From Halorubrum lacusprofundi ATCC 49239 (lineage in GTDB: Archaea > Halobacteriota > Halobacteria > Halobacteriales > Haloferacaceae), in NCBI RefSeq assembly GCF_000022205.1, contig NC_012029.1, forward strand, positions 2,108,001-2,172,000: a DNA stretch of 64,000 nucleotides. Reading direction: 5' to 3'. How positions within the stretch are numbered: the stretch's first letter is position 1; every line of letters begins with the position of its first letter. The notes under the pieces are model-generated. The model ran no database searches. It saw only the letters and a program-made list of their open reading frames with translations, and was not told the DNA's origin. Position numbers and translations under genes: made by a program. This document shows positions 50,442-58,754 of the stretch, in pieces.

Positions 50442-51181
50442 CGTTCCTCCGGTGCGGGTGCCGAGTCGGCGTCACGGGCCGACGAGAAGCCGTCCGCCGA
50501 GGACGCCCCGTCCGGGATTCCGCCGACCAGTACCCCGTCCGTGAGTTCGACGACGCGGTCCGCATACTCCTCGACCAGCGGATCGTGTGTGACGGCGATG
50601 ACGGCGACCCCTTCCTCCTTCACGCGTTCGAACTCGGCGAGGATCGACTTGCCGGTCTCCGTGTCGAGGTTCCCCGTCGGCTCGTCGGCGAGCAGCACCG
50701 CCGGCTCGTTGATGAGCGCTCTGGCGATGGCGACCCGTTGTTTCTGCCCGCCGGACAGCTCCGCGGGTTTGTGATCGAGCCGGTCGCCGAGCCCGAACCG
50801 CTTGAGCAGGTCGGCGGCGCGGTCGCTCTCGTCGCCCGGATCGAACGCGGTCGGGAGCGCGACGTTCTCGACCGCGGTCAGCGTCGGCAACAGGTGGAAG
50901 TCCTGGAAGACGAACCCGATCGATTCCTTTCGAGCCGCGGTGCGCTCGGCGACCGTGAGCTCGGTCACGTCGGTACCGTCCAGCAGGCGCTGCCCCTCGG
51001 TGGGGTCATCGAGGAGCCCGAGCACGTTGAGGAGCGTCGACTTCCCGGAGCCGCTGGGGCCGACGACCGCGACGAACTCTCCCGGCTCGACCGCGAAGTC
51101 AACAGTGTCGAGCGCCACCACCGGCTCGCCGCCTCCGCCCGGGTACCGCTTGGTCACGCCGCGGAGCTCGACGCTATACAT
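50438..51181 (-). CDS. ABC transporter ATPase (LolD/MacB family)
   Basis: 247 aa with Walker A GPSGSGKST, Q-loop FVFQDFHLLPTLTAVENVAL, signature ELSGGQKQRVAIARAL, Walker B VLLADEPTGNLDTETG and AVTHDPLVEEYADRVVEL. The LLADEPTGNLD block is diagnostic of the LolD/MacB/FtsE branch that drives permeases without transporting through the membrane itself. Acidic C-terminal tail. Overlaps the secreted protein's stop by 8 nt and the permease start by 4 nt. Confidence 0.95.
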   Translation of the reverse strand: MYSVELRGVTKRYPGGGGEPVVALDTVDFAVEPGEFVAVVGPSGSGKSTLLNVLGLLDDPTEGQRLLDGTDVTELTVAERTAARKESIGFVFQDFHLLPTLTAVENVALPTAFDPGDESDRAADLLKRFGLGDRLDHKPAELSGGQKQRVAIARALINEPAVLLADEPTGNLDTETGKSILAEFERVKEEGVAVIAVTHDPLVEEYADRVVELTDGVLVGGIPDGASSADGFSSARDADSAPAPEER

Positions 51182-52604
51182 CGCGACGACGGATCACGCT
51201 CCCGGCGACCGCGACCCCCGCGCCGCCGACGAGCCCGACGATGCCGATCGCTCCGAGCGTCCCGACGGCGCCGGATCCCCCTCCACCACCGTCGCCCGAA
51301 TCGGGAAGCGCCACCGTCTCGGTCTCGGTGTATCGGACGCCGCGCTCGGTGTACGCGATCCGGATCGGGACCTCGTCCGCCACGGAAGCGTTCACCGCGG
51401 TCCGCAGGTCGAAGGCGACGAAGTCGCCCGCGCCCACGCTGCCGACGAAGTACTCTCGGCCGGCCGGAGTCGGCTCGACCCCCTCGGCGCCGGCGACCGA
51501 GACGACGACGCCCTCTAGCTCGCCGGTGCCCGCGTTGCCGAGGTTGGCGTCCACGACCACTTCGCCGTCGGCGGTCGTCTCGACGGTCGCGTCGGTGACG
51601 GTCGGGCTCCCCTCCCGCGGCGGATACCGGAGCGTCGACGTCGCCGTCCGGTTCGCACCGGTGCCCGCTCGCGCGTCGAGTTCGGACCGGAACGCCGCCG
51701 TGACCGTCACGTCCGAGCGCTCGTCGAGGGGACCGAGGTCGACGACCACCTGCCGCTCTTCGCCGGGCGCGACATCCTCCACGACGAAGGGGCCGACCTC
51801 GACGGTCGGATCCGTTTCGTTACCGTCGCCGGAGCCCTCGCCGTCGCTCGTCCCGACCGGTGTTGTGACAGCGGTCAGGCTCACGCGGTCGGCCGTCGAT
51901 GTCCCGGTGTTGACGACGGTCACCGCGACCGGGGAGTCGGCCGACTGGACCGACTCGGTCTCGTCGTCTTCGGCGGTCTGGAGCCCGCCGCCACCGCCGA
52001 AGACGCCCTCGATGCCGCCGAGGCTGATCCCGCCGGCGTTCTGGTCCTCGTCGTCGCTCCGGAGGTCCGCCGGCGAGAGCGCTCGGGTGCGCACGTCGAG
52101 CGCGATCTCGGCCGGCTGGACGTCGACGACCACGTCGCGGGTCACGGTGACGGTCCCGCCGTCGTCGTCGTCGCCCGTCGCCTCTTGCTCGGCGACGACC
52201 TCGACCGTGAGCCGGTGCTCGCCCGGCTCGCCGAACCGGGTCCAGAGGACCACGTCCGTCGCGTCGCCCGCCGAGAGCGCCCCGACCGCGGTCGCCTCGT
52301 CGCGGGGGTCGCCGTCTCCGTCGTTCCCTCCGTCACCGTCCCCACCGCTTGCGTCGAGGAGGCGGACGCTCGTCACGTCGGCCGCCGCGGGGCTTCCGCC
52401 GGAGTTCGAGACGGTCACGTTCAGGGCCGTCCGCTCGCCGACGGCGGGATCGCTCGAACTCACGTCGACCCCGTCGATCGCGATCCGGGCGTCGGGCACC
52501 GCCGTGACCGCGCCGACGGCCCCCAGTAGCGCCAGCAGGGCCAGCAGCGCGGCTGTGGTTCTCGTGGGTGTCAATGTCACCCCTGTTAGGGGGCCGCGCG
52601 GCAT
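51174..52604 (-). CDS. Secreted membrane-anchored CARDB-like protein of the MacB-type operon
   Basis: 476 aa. N-terminal Sec signal (TTAALLALLALLGAVGAVTA), then repeated Ig-like domains with the CARDB-type sequence pattern (RTALNVTVSNSGGSPAAADV; SPVAVTVVNTGTSTADRVSL; DANLGNAGTGELEGVVVSVA), and a Gly-rich linker before a C-terminal helix (GTLGAIGIVGLVGGAGVAVA) and an RRRDV tail, so the protein is anchored with its bulk outside. Acidic Gly/Asp-rich loops separate the domains. Being the first gene of the operon with LolD- and MacB-like partners, it may be the extracellular element of the machine. Confidence 0.82.
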   Translation of the reverse strand: MPRGPLTGVTLTPTRTTAALLALLALLGAVGAVTAVPDARIAIDGVDVSSSDPAVGERTALNVTVSNSGGSPAAADVTSVRLLDASGGDGDGGNDGDGDPRDEATAVGALSAGDATDVVLWTRFGEPGEHRLTVEVVAEQEATGDDDDGGTVTVTRDVVVDVQPAEIALDVRTRALSPADLRSDDEDQNAGGISLGGIEGVFGGGGGLQTAEDDETESVQSADSPVAVTVVNTGTSTADRVSLTAVTTPVGTSDGEGSGDGNETDPTVEVGPFVVEDVAPGEERQVVVDLGPLDERSDVTVTAAFRSELDARAGTGANRTATSTLRYPPREGSPTVTDATVETTADGEVVVDANLGNAGTGELEGVVVSVAGAEGVEPTPAGREYFVGSVGAGDFVAFDLRTAVNASVADEVPIRIAYTERGVRYTETETVALPDSGDGGGGGSGAVGTLGAIGIVGLVGGAGVAVAGSVIRRRDV

Positions 52605-52689
52605 ATATCCGTCGTAGGTGGGGATTGCTGACCGACGCGGACGCATATATGATGCGGGGTCTCGGACCGGATGTACCGGTTAAGGAGGG

Positions 52690-52697
52690 TTTTTCAA
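52690..52697 (+). promoter_or_regulatory. TATA-like box for psmA
   Basis: TTTTTCAA centred about 27 nt before the ATG of the 13-codon ORF at 52720. Transcription would then start at that small ORF, not at psmA. Confidence 0.5.
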
Positions 52698-52719
52698 CCG
52701 TCCGACGCAAGGGACGGTA

Positions 52720-52761
52720 ATGAGCCAACGCGACACCGCGAGAGCGGGTGATCGGCGATGA
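52720..52761 (+). CDS. 13-codon upstream ORF coupled to psmA
   Basis: ATG 52720 opens a 13-residue frame (MSQRDTARAGDRR) whose TGA at 52759-52761 overlaps the psmA ATG at 52758. A TATA-like box lies at the spacing expected for a leaderless start at 52720. This architecture would make psmA translation depend on reading the short ORF. The peptide is basic and has no known relatives. Confidence 0.4.
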   Translation: MSQRDTARAGDRR

Positions 52762-53564
52762 TGGGCGGCAACGACCAGCAGGCGTACGACCGCGGCACGT
52801 CACTATTCTCGCCCGACGGCCGGATCTACCAGGTCGAGTACGCCCGCGAGGCGGTCTCGCGCGGCGCGCCGAGCGTCGGCGTCCGGACGGCCGACGGCGT
52901 CGTCTTCGTCGCGATGTCCCGCCCCTCCTCGACGCTGATGGAGGCCGAGAGCATCGAGAAGCTCCACAAGCTTGACGACCACCTCGGCACCGCGAGCGCC
53001 GGCCACGTCGCCGACGCCCGCCAGCTGATCGACCTCGCGCGCCGCCAGTCGCAGGGGAACCGCCTGCGCTACGGCGAGCCCGTCGGCGTCGAGACGCTGA
53101 CGAAGTTCGTCACCGACCACATTCAGGAGAACACCCAGCGCGGCGGCACCCGGCCGTACGGCGCCGCGCTACTCATCGGCGGCATCGACAACGGCGAGCC
53201 GCGTCTGTTCGCCGCCGACCCCTCTGGGACCCCCAACGAGTGGAAGGCGACCGTCATCGGCGGCGGCCGCTCCGACATCCAGGGCCACCTCGAAGAGAAC
53301 TGGACCGAGGAGCTCTCGCTCGACGCTGGCGTCGAACTCGCCATCGCCGCGCTCGCTGCCCACGACGACGAGTTCGAGCCGACGGATCTGGCCGTCGCCA
53401 CGGTCACCGAGGCCGACGGCTACCGGACCGTCCCCGTCGAGGAGGTCACCGAGGCGTTCGAGGCGGCCGGGCTGACGGTCGAAGAGGACGACGAGGGTGA
53501 CGAGGAAGAGGGCGCAGACGCGGACGCCGACGACGAAGCCACCGACGCCGACAACGAAGAGTAA
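52758..53564 (+). CDS. psmA: Proteasome alpha subunit
   Basis: 268 aa. It forms the outer rings of the 20S proteasome. The N-terminus QAYDRGTSLFSPDGRIYQVE and YAREAVSRG are the invariant alpha-subunit gate and helix H0 region; SVGVRTADGVVFVAMSRP and YGAALLIGGIDNGEPRLFAA follow. The acidic tail after about residue 235 is halophile-typical. The start is ATG 52758 or the next codon (52761); both are Met. The beta subunit is not in the window. Confidence 0.95.
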   Translation: MMGGNDQQAYDRGTSLFSPDGRIYQVEYAREAVSRGAPSVGVRTADGVVFVAMSRPSSTLMEAESIEKLHKLDDHLGTASAGHVADARQLIDLARRQSQGNRLRYGEPVGVETLTKFVTDHIQENTQRGGTRPYGAALLIGGIDNGEPRLFAADPSGTPNEWKATVIGGGRSDIQGHLEENWTEELSLDAGVELAIAALAAHDDEFEPTDLAVATVTEADGYRTVPVEEVTEAFEAAGLTVEEDDEGDEEEGADADADDEATDADNEE

Positions 53565-53627
53565 GCCGCTTCGCTCTTACCCTACCCCCTTCCGGACCCT
53601 TTTCTCGTCGCCCCCCGAACCGCGGGT

Positions 53628-54509
53628 ATGGCACGCATCGCGGCGCTCGTCGCGTACCCGCTGAAGTCGAACGACGGCGCCGCAGTCGACCGCGCCGAAC
53701 TCGGGCCGAACGGCGCCCTCCGCGGCGACCGTTCGTACGCACTCGTCGAAGCGGGCGTCGACCCGCACACGACCTCAGTCGGCGGCGACGGTGGCTACGT
53801 CAACGGGAAACGCGAGCCGGCGGTCCACGGCCTCTTGGCGCGCTACGAACGTGTCGGCTCGGCCGACGCGACGCCGACCGCGGTCACCCTCTCGCGGCCG
53901 GCGCGTCCCGAGACTGGGGCCGCCGCGGGCGAGCGCACCTTCGCGCTCCCCGAGGACAGCAAGGCGCTGGCGACGTGGGTCGGCGAGTACCTCGGCTACG
54001 GCGTCGACCTTGTCCGCGAGCCGAACGGGGGGCTCCCAGACGACCGGGCGGCGCCGGGGCCGACGGTCGTCTCGCGGGCGACGCTGGAGACGGTCGCCTC
54101 GTGGTTCGACGAGATTGCTGACGCAACGGAGATGCGGCGGCGGCTCCGGCCGAACCTCGTGCTCGACGACTGCCCGGCGTTCTGGGAGGACCGGCTGTTC
54201 GCCGACCACGGAGAGGCCGTGCGCGTCTCGATCGGAGCGACCGAGCTATTCGGGGTCAATCCGTGTCAGCGGTGCGTCGTCCCCTCGCGTGACCCGGACA
54301 CAGGCGACGAGATCGACGGGTTCCGCGAGACGTTCCTGCGGAAGCGCCGCGAGACGCTCCCGGCGTGGACCGAGAGCGACCGGTTCGACCACGACTTCCG
54401 GCTCATGGTCAACACGGTCGTCCCGGATGAGGAGTGGGGCTCGACGCTCGCGGTCGGCGACGCGGTCGCCATCGAGGGTGTCGAACCGGAGCCGGACAGC
54501 GAAACCTGA
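53628..54509 (+). CDS. MOSC-domain protein (mARC-like)
   Basis: 293 aa. The N-terminal MOSC_N beta-barrel starts ARIAALVAYPLKSNDGAAVD with GPNGALRGDRSYALVEAG, and the MOSC domain has FGVNPCQRCVVPSRDPDTGD, whose first Cys (NPCQRC) corresponds to the molybdenum ligand of mARC/YcbX proteins. Such enzymes reduce N-hydroxylated compounds with the molybdenum cofactor, whose late biosynthesis genes (moeA) occur in this window. The C-terminus ends in an acidic tail. Electron donor unknown. Confidence 0.88.
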   Translation: MARIAALVAYPLKSNDGAAVDRAELGPNGALRGDRSYALVEAGVDPHTTSVGGDGGYVNGKREPAVHGLLARYERVGSADATPTAVTLSRPARPETGAAAGERTFALPEDSKALATWVGEYLGYGVDLVREPNGGLPDDRAAPGPTVVSRATLETVASWFDEIADATEMRRRLRPNLVLDDCPAFWEDRLFADHGEAVRVSIGATELFGVNPCQRCVVPSRDPDTGDEIDGFRETFLRKRRETLPAWTESDRFDHDFRLMVNTVVPDEEWGSTLAVGDAVAIEGVEPEPDSET

Positions 54510-54528
54510 AAAAGGGATAAACAGCCGA

Positions 54529-55416
54529 CTACCGTCCACCGTCGGTCATCGCGACCGGGTCGTTGTCCGCGATGTCGCCGTCCGAGGCGTCGGCGTCGAC
54601 CGCGCCGCGCCCCTCGGCCGCCGGGTCCGCGGCGCCGAAGTGGGTCCAGAGGGTGGCGCCGACGACCGCGTAGGCGACGAGGTCGTAGTGGACAACCCCG
54701 TCGAAGCCGGTGAACGCGGCGGCGGTGCTGTACGCGAACAGCGCGGTGACGCTCGCCACGAACACGCTCTCGTTCGTCACTCGCCCCGCGGCCGCCGCGG
54801 CGAGAGACCGCTTGATCATCGGGCCGCAGGCGACGAGGAACGCGATCCCGGAGAGCGCGCCGAGGTTGACGAAGAAGTGTGTCGCCATCTGCGAGTCGAG
54901 GAGCGACTGCAGGTACGCGACCGTGAGGGGGTCGTAGAACAGCCACTCGAGCCGGGTCGGGTACAACACCGCGATGTACGGCGTCGCGACCATCAGCCCG
55001 AACAGCACGGCGACGGCGACGCGGGCCGACGCGAACTGCGAGGCTCGGCGGATCTCGAACGCTCGGTCCGCCGGATCGACGACGAGGCCGCACGCCTCCA
55101 GCATCTCCTGAAGGTCACCACGGGACACCGACGGGTCGTGGTGGACGCCGACGGTGTCGTTCCGCGCTGTCGCCGACGCGGCGCTCACACCGTCGCAATC
55201 GCGGAGGACAGCCTCCAACAGCCCCTCCCGGCGCTTCGTGTCGATCCCCTCAACGGAGAAGGTGTCGTGGACGTGCGGCTTGGGCACATGCGCGACCCGC
55301 GGCCCGGCGCCGGAATCGGACACGCTAGCCGGGGATTCTCCGGCCGGCGCGTCGATTCCCTGCTCGCGGACCACGGCGTCGAGCCGCGTCGACCGCCCGT
55401 GGTGGTCGTCTGTCAT
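54529..55416 (-). CDS. Membrane protein resembling the front third of a P1B-type ATPase (degenerate HMA plus four helices)
   Basis: 295 aa. Residues about 45-120 look like an HMA metal-binding domain (DTFSVEGIDTKRREGLLEAV, then HHDPSVSRGDLQEMLEACGL), but the M-x-C-x2-C metal site is replaced by GIDTKRR. Four hydrophobic helices follow, in the arrangement of helices MA, MB, M1 and M2 of P1B ATPases; SVFVASVTALFAYSTAAAF corresponds to the ALGTxAAYxYS helix. The protein then stops with an acidic tail, so the actuator domain, CPx helix, phosphorylation (DKTGT) and nucleotide domains are all missing. The intact frame, acidic tail and conserved-looking helices argue for a retained protein rather than decay. 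Role unknown. Confidence 0.7.
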   Translation of the reverse strand: MTDDHHGRSTRLDAVVREQGIDAPAGESPASVSDSGAGPRVAHVPKPHVHDTFSVEGIDTKRREGLLEAVLRDCDGVSAASATARNDTVGVHHDPSVSRGDLQEMLEACGLVVDPADRAFEIRRASQFASARVAVAVLFGLMVATPYIAVLYPTRLEWLFYDPLTVAYLQSLLDSQMATHFFVNLGALSGIAFLVACGPMIKRSLAAAAAGRVTNESVFVASVTALFAYSTAAAFTGFDGVVHYDLVAYAVVGATLWTHFGAADPAAEGRGAVDADASDGDIADNDPVAMTDGGR

Positions 55417-55445
55417 GTGAACTACCTACACGCGCACGGGGATGA

Positions 55446-55508
55446 AACTTCCCCCGTTCGGGGCCGAATACGGTCTAACTTCCCCCATTCGGGGCCAAAT
55501 ACGGATCT
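55446..55508. repeat. Duplicated 31/32-bp element upstream of the HMA-membrane protein
   Basis: AACTTCCCCCGTTCGGGGCC then GAATACGGTCT (55446-55476) is followed by the near-identical AACTTCCCCCATTCGGGGCC then AAATACGGATCT (55477-55508). Each copy contains the self-complementary CCCC-n4-GGGG core. Located 30-92 bp before the ATG of the minus-strand gene, where operators or a duplicated promoter would be. Confidence 0.9.
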
Positions 55509-55533
55509 AACCGGAATACGGGGAGAGAGTCAG

Positions 55534-56403
55534 CTAGGAGTTGACCGACTCCATGTACGAGGTGACGATCATCTGTCCCTTCCGCGTGAGCGCGGCGCCC
55601 GCGTCGCCGTCGACGACGAGGCTCTCCTCGCGGAGCGTGTCGAGGATCATCTCCGTTTGGGTGACGTCGCCGGTGACTACGTCGGCGATGTTCGCCTCGC
55701 CGCCGGCGGAGTAGATCGACACGAGAATCTCCAGCTGTTCCTCCGTCGGGTCGAACGCCTCGACGTCTTCCATCACCTCGTCGTATTCCAGCTTGATGTA
55801 CCGGCCGAGCACGTTGAGGGTTCGCTTGTCGGGAACGGTCGCGATCGACGTCACGGTCTGGGTATCCGGGACGTGGCGGAATACGAGCGCGGGGCGCTTG
55901 GTGCCGGCGATCGTGCGGTTGGTCCGCTCGTAGTCGATGACGGAGGACAGCTCGACCGTGAACGGGTCGGGGCAGTCGGCAAAGCCGATCGCGCCCGGCG
56001 AGAGGCTGATCGACGCGGTGTGGTCGGCCGCGTCCGTGACGCGCCCGCCGAGCTTCGCCGGGTGACGAACTGTGACCGTCACGCCGCGCAACAGGGCCTT
56101 GAACAGCAGTCGGGTGAACCGCTCCATGTCGTCCGGCTCACCCTCTACGAGGGCCGTACACCTGTCGCCGCCTTGCTCGTAGGCGACGGTGACGCTGTCG
56201 CTGAAAAACGACTGGAGGTCGCCGGGGACGGTGCCGACGACGATGTCGAACACCTTCGAGAGGGGGACAGTCGTCTTCATGTCGTCGGTGGCAAGCACGA
56301 GCCGGCGCTGGCTCAGGAGGACGCGGCCCGTCACGGGTTCGCCGCTTCCCAGACCGGAGGTGTGGACGCGGCCGACAAAGTCGGCGACGACGGACTCTTC
56401 CAT
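55534..56403 (-). CDS. cheF: Archaeal chemotaxis protein CheF
   Basis: 289 aa of the archaea-only CheF family (DUF439), which links CheY, CheD and CheC2 to the archaellum motor. Landmarks are [20 protein letters not shown] at the N-terminus, [55 protein letters not shown] and a C-terminal winged-helix-like [21 protein letters not shown]-like box (CTATTTAC read on plus, 56427-56434) is 27 nt before the ATG. Other che and arl genes are not in the window, apart from a decayed transducer and the prepilin peptidase. Confidence 0.88.
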   Translation of the reverse strand: MEESVVADFVGRVHTSGLGSGEPVTGRVLLSQRRLVLATDDMKTTVPLSKVFDIVVGTVPGDLQSFFSDSVTVAYEQGGDRCTALVEGEPDDMERFTRLLFKALLRGVTVTVRHPAKLGGRVTDAADHTASISLSPGAIGFADCPDPFTVELSSVIDYERTNRTIAGTKRPALVFRHVPDTQTVTSIATVPDKRTLNVLGRYIKLEYDEVMEDVEAFDPTEEQLEILVSIYSAGGEANIADVVTGDVTQTEMILDTLREESLVVDGDAGAALTRKGQMIVTSYMESVNS

Positions 56404-56426
56404 CGAATCCTGCTTGCGCCTCTCGG

Positions 56427-56434
56427 CTATTTAC
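56427..56434 (-). promoter_or_regulatory. TATA box for cheF
   Basis: Minus-strand GTAAATAG centred 27 nt before the ATG at 56403; leaderless spacing. Confidence 0.65.
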
Positions 56435-56573
56435 TGTTACTCACGATGTATCAGTGGTGATAACATACCGATGTGTGGAAAACGAACGTGTTCTGACGCT
56501 TAGGGCGGTCGGATCTCCAGAGAAAAGCGCGGAACAGCAAAGCCTAATGAGGTGGGCATCAAACCGGCAGGTG

Positions 56574-56963
56574 ATGCCCACAGTAGAATACCTCAACTAC
56601 GAAGTGCTCGACGACCACGGCTGGTCGATGGACGACGACGACCTGTTCGAAGAGGCCGCTGACGCGGACCTCGACGCCGAGGATTACGGTAGCCTCGACG
56701 TGAATCAGGGCGAATACATCCTCGAATCCGCCGAGGCACAGGGCTACGACTGGCCCTTCTCGTGTCGCGCCGGCGCCTGTGCGAACTGCGCCTCCATCGT
56801 CATGGAGGGCGACATCGAGATGGACATGCAGCAGATCCTCTCCGACGAGGAAGTCGAAGAGAAGAACGTCCGCCTGACCTGCATCGGCAGTCCGGCGACG
56901 GACGAGGTCAAGATCGTCTACAACGCGAAACACCTCGACTACCTGCAGAACCGCGTCATCTAA
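56574..56963 (+). CDS. Halobacterial 2Fe-2S ferredoxin
   Basis: 129 aa, the size of the classic halobacterial ferredoxin. The cluster ligands are Cys64, Cys69 and Cys72 in [15 protein letters not shown] and Cys103 in [13 protein letters not shown]. The N-terminal acidic extension ([20 protein letters not shown]) is the hyperacidic halophile-specific domain. It carries electrons for 2-oxoacid oxidoreductases and other enzymes. TAATG-like promoter element about 28 nt before the ATG. Confidence 0.95.
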   Translation: MPTVEYLNYEVLDDHGWSMDDDDLFEEAADADLDAEDYGSLDVNQGEYILESAEAQGYDWPFSCRAGACANCASIVMEGDIEMDMQQILSDEEVEEKNVRLTCIGSPATDEVKIVYNAKHLDYLQNRVI

Positions 56964-57091
56964 CGCCGCTTCGACCACGCCGCGGTCGAACTGACAGACG
57001 GTGTTCGATGTGGGTCACCCCCATCGGTGCCACCGTTTTTTCGAAGAAACTGTCTCGACGAGCGACCGCTCGACCCGAACCCGCTTCCCGC

Positions 57092-57742
57092 CTACCAGGC
57101 CGACCACGCCGTCAGACTCTCGTCGCGGGCGTACACCCGCTTGCAGTCCTTGGCGTACGCGAAGTCGCCGTCGTGGTCCAGCTTCTCGTGGCGGTACTCG
57201 GGGGCGTCCTCGCGGATCTGGACGCCCTCGACGACGAACTCCTCGTCGCCGAACTCGACGGTCTCGCCGACGGTGAACTCGTAGTCGCCGGGGACGTTCA
57301 CTCGCAGCGAGCGCGTCTGGTCAGCGTTGCCGTCCTTCGGGTGGAGCGTCACCGGGACGGTGACGTTGTCGACCGCGCGGGTCCACAGCGTCTCGACGTC
57401 CTCGATGTCGGCCTCCTCGACGCGCTGTTCGGGCCCGACCTCGATCCCGGTCACCCGGACCTGCATCAGGGCGTCGGGGGAGTCGACGACGAACTCCTCG
57501 CCCGTGGAGACGTAGGTGTCCGCGGGCACGTCCATCTCGGTCGAGAAGGACTCGCCGTCCTGCGAGACGATGACGGTCAGCCCGACGGTCTCCTCCTCCG
57601 GGATCTCGGTTTTGTACGTGTGATCGCAGTCGGTACAGCGGACGGTGGCCTGCCCGCCGGGACGCAACACTTCGTGAACGGTCTCCTCGCCCGGCGAACA
57701 CGACGGGCAGGCGAGACCGACTCGGTCTCCTGTTTCGGTCAT
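57092..57742 (-). CDS. HVO_0476-type zinc-finger protein
   Basis: 216 aa. Two CPxC/CxxC pairs at the N-terminus (LACPSCSPG, VRCTDCDHTY) form a zinc ribbon, followed by a beta-rich body with repeated VGETVEFGDEEFVVEGVQI-type strands. From memory the family is named after Haloferax HVO_0476 and is conserved in haloarchaea. The C-terminus ends KDCKRVYARDESLTAWSAW. A nucleic-acid or protein-binding role is possible; no enzyme motif is visible. Confidence 0.85.
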   Translation of the reverse strand: MTETGDRVGLACPSCSPGEETVHEVLRPGGQATVRCTDCDHTYKTEIPEEETVGLTVIVSQDGESFSTEMDVPADTYVSTGEEFVVDSPDALMQVRVTGIEVGPEQRVEEADIEDVETLWTRAVDNVTVPVTLHPKDGNADQTRSLRVNVPGDYEFTVGETVEFGDEEFVVEGVQIREDAPEYRHEKLDHDGDFAYAKDCKRVYARDESLTAWSAW

Positions 57743-57887
57743 TACGGCGTCGTATCCGCCGCTCGCGTAAATATCCGCCCCTGTGACCGCGGTGCGTCAC
57801 ACGCTCGCGTGGGGCTCGGTCGGCGGCCGCTCCGCGAGGCGGGCGAGTAAGGAAACTGGTTTACCGGTGTCTGGGGTACGAACGCCC

Positions 57888-58742
57888 ATGATCGTACCCG
57901 GATCCAGCTCACAGCTACTCGCGGCCACGCTCGCCGAGGAGACGGGTCGGCCGCTGGCGACGCCGACCTACGACCGGTTCCCGGACGGCGAGGGGCTCGC
58001 CGCAGTGCCCGACTTCGACGACGATGAGGCGACGATCGTCGCCGCGACCGACTCCGACGCGGCGTGGGTCGAACTGCTCCAGCTACAAGACGCCGTCCGC
58101 GAGGCCGGCGCCGAGCGTGTGACGACGGTGATTCCCTACATGGGGTACGCCCGACAGGACGAGTCGTTCGGCGATGGCCAGCCCGTCTCGGCGCGAGCAA
58201 TGGCGCGGGCGGTCTCGACCGGCACCGACCGGGTCGTCCTCGTCAACCCTCACGAGGCCGGCGTCGCCGACTTCTACGACGTGCCGGTCGAGACGGTCGA
58301 CGCCGCCAGTGTGCTCGCGGAGCCGCTCCCGACCGACCTCGCGGACCCGCTGTTCCTCGCGCCCGACGAGGGCGCGATCCGCATCGCCGAGACGGTCCGG
58401 GACGCGTACGGCACCGGCGAGACCGACTATTTCGAGAAGCACCGCGACCGCGACACGGGCGAGATCGAGGTGTCGCCGTCGGACGCCCACGTCGAGGGAC
58501 GGGACGTGGTCGTCGTCGACGACATCGTCGCCACCGGGTCAACGATGAGCGAGTCCGTCGCCGTGCTGAACGACCGCGGCGCGGCGCGGGTGCTCGCGGC
58601 CTGCGTCCACCCCATGCTCGCGGCCAACGCCGTGACGAAGCTCCGCGGCGCCGGCGTCGACCGTATCGTCGGCAGCGACACGCTCGAACGCGGCTGCAGC
58701 GTCGTCAGCGTCGCGCCCGTTCTCGCCGACGCGCTCGACTGA
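57888..58742 (+). CDS. prs: Ribose-phosphate pyrophosphokinase
   Basis: 284 aa archaeal PRPP synthase. It makes phosphoribosyl pyrophosphate for purines, pyrimidines, His and Trp. Landmarks: MIVPGSSSQLLAATLAEETG, YDRFPDGEG, PYMGYARQDESFGDGQPVSA (catalytic ATP site), DVVVVDDIVATGSTMSESVA (PRPP loop) and ADALD at the end. A TATA-like TTTACC lies 26 nt before ATG 57888. HisI, a PRPP-derived pathway enzyme, is encoded nearby. Confidence 0.95.
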   Translation: MIVPGSSSQLLAATLAEETGRPLATPTYDRFPDGEGLAAVPDFDDDEATIVAATDSDAAWVELLQLQDAVREAGAERVTTVIPYMGYARQDESFGDGQPVSARAMARAVSTGTDRVVLVNPHEAGVADFYDVPVETVDAASVLAEPLPTDLADPLFLAPDEGAIRIAETVRDAYGTGETDYFEKHRDRDTGEIEVSPSDAHVEGRDVVVVDDIVATGSTMSESVAVLNDRGAARVLAACVHPMLAANAVTKLRGAGVDRIVGSDTLERGCSVVSVAPVLADALD

Positions 58743-58754
58743 CTCTATTCGATT

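Noticed and set aside
49852-50774. Long plus-strand open frame opposite the ABC permease and ATPase
   Set aside because: It is Arg/Pro/Ser-rich with basic composition and runs antisense to well-recognised ABC genes; typical of GC-rich shadow frames.
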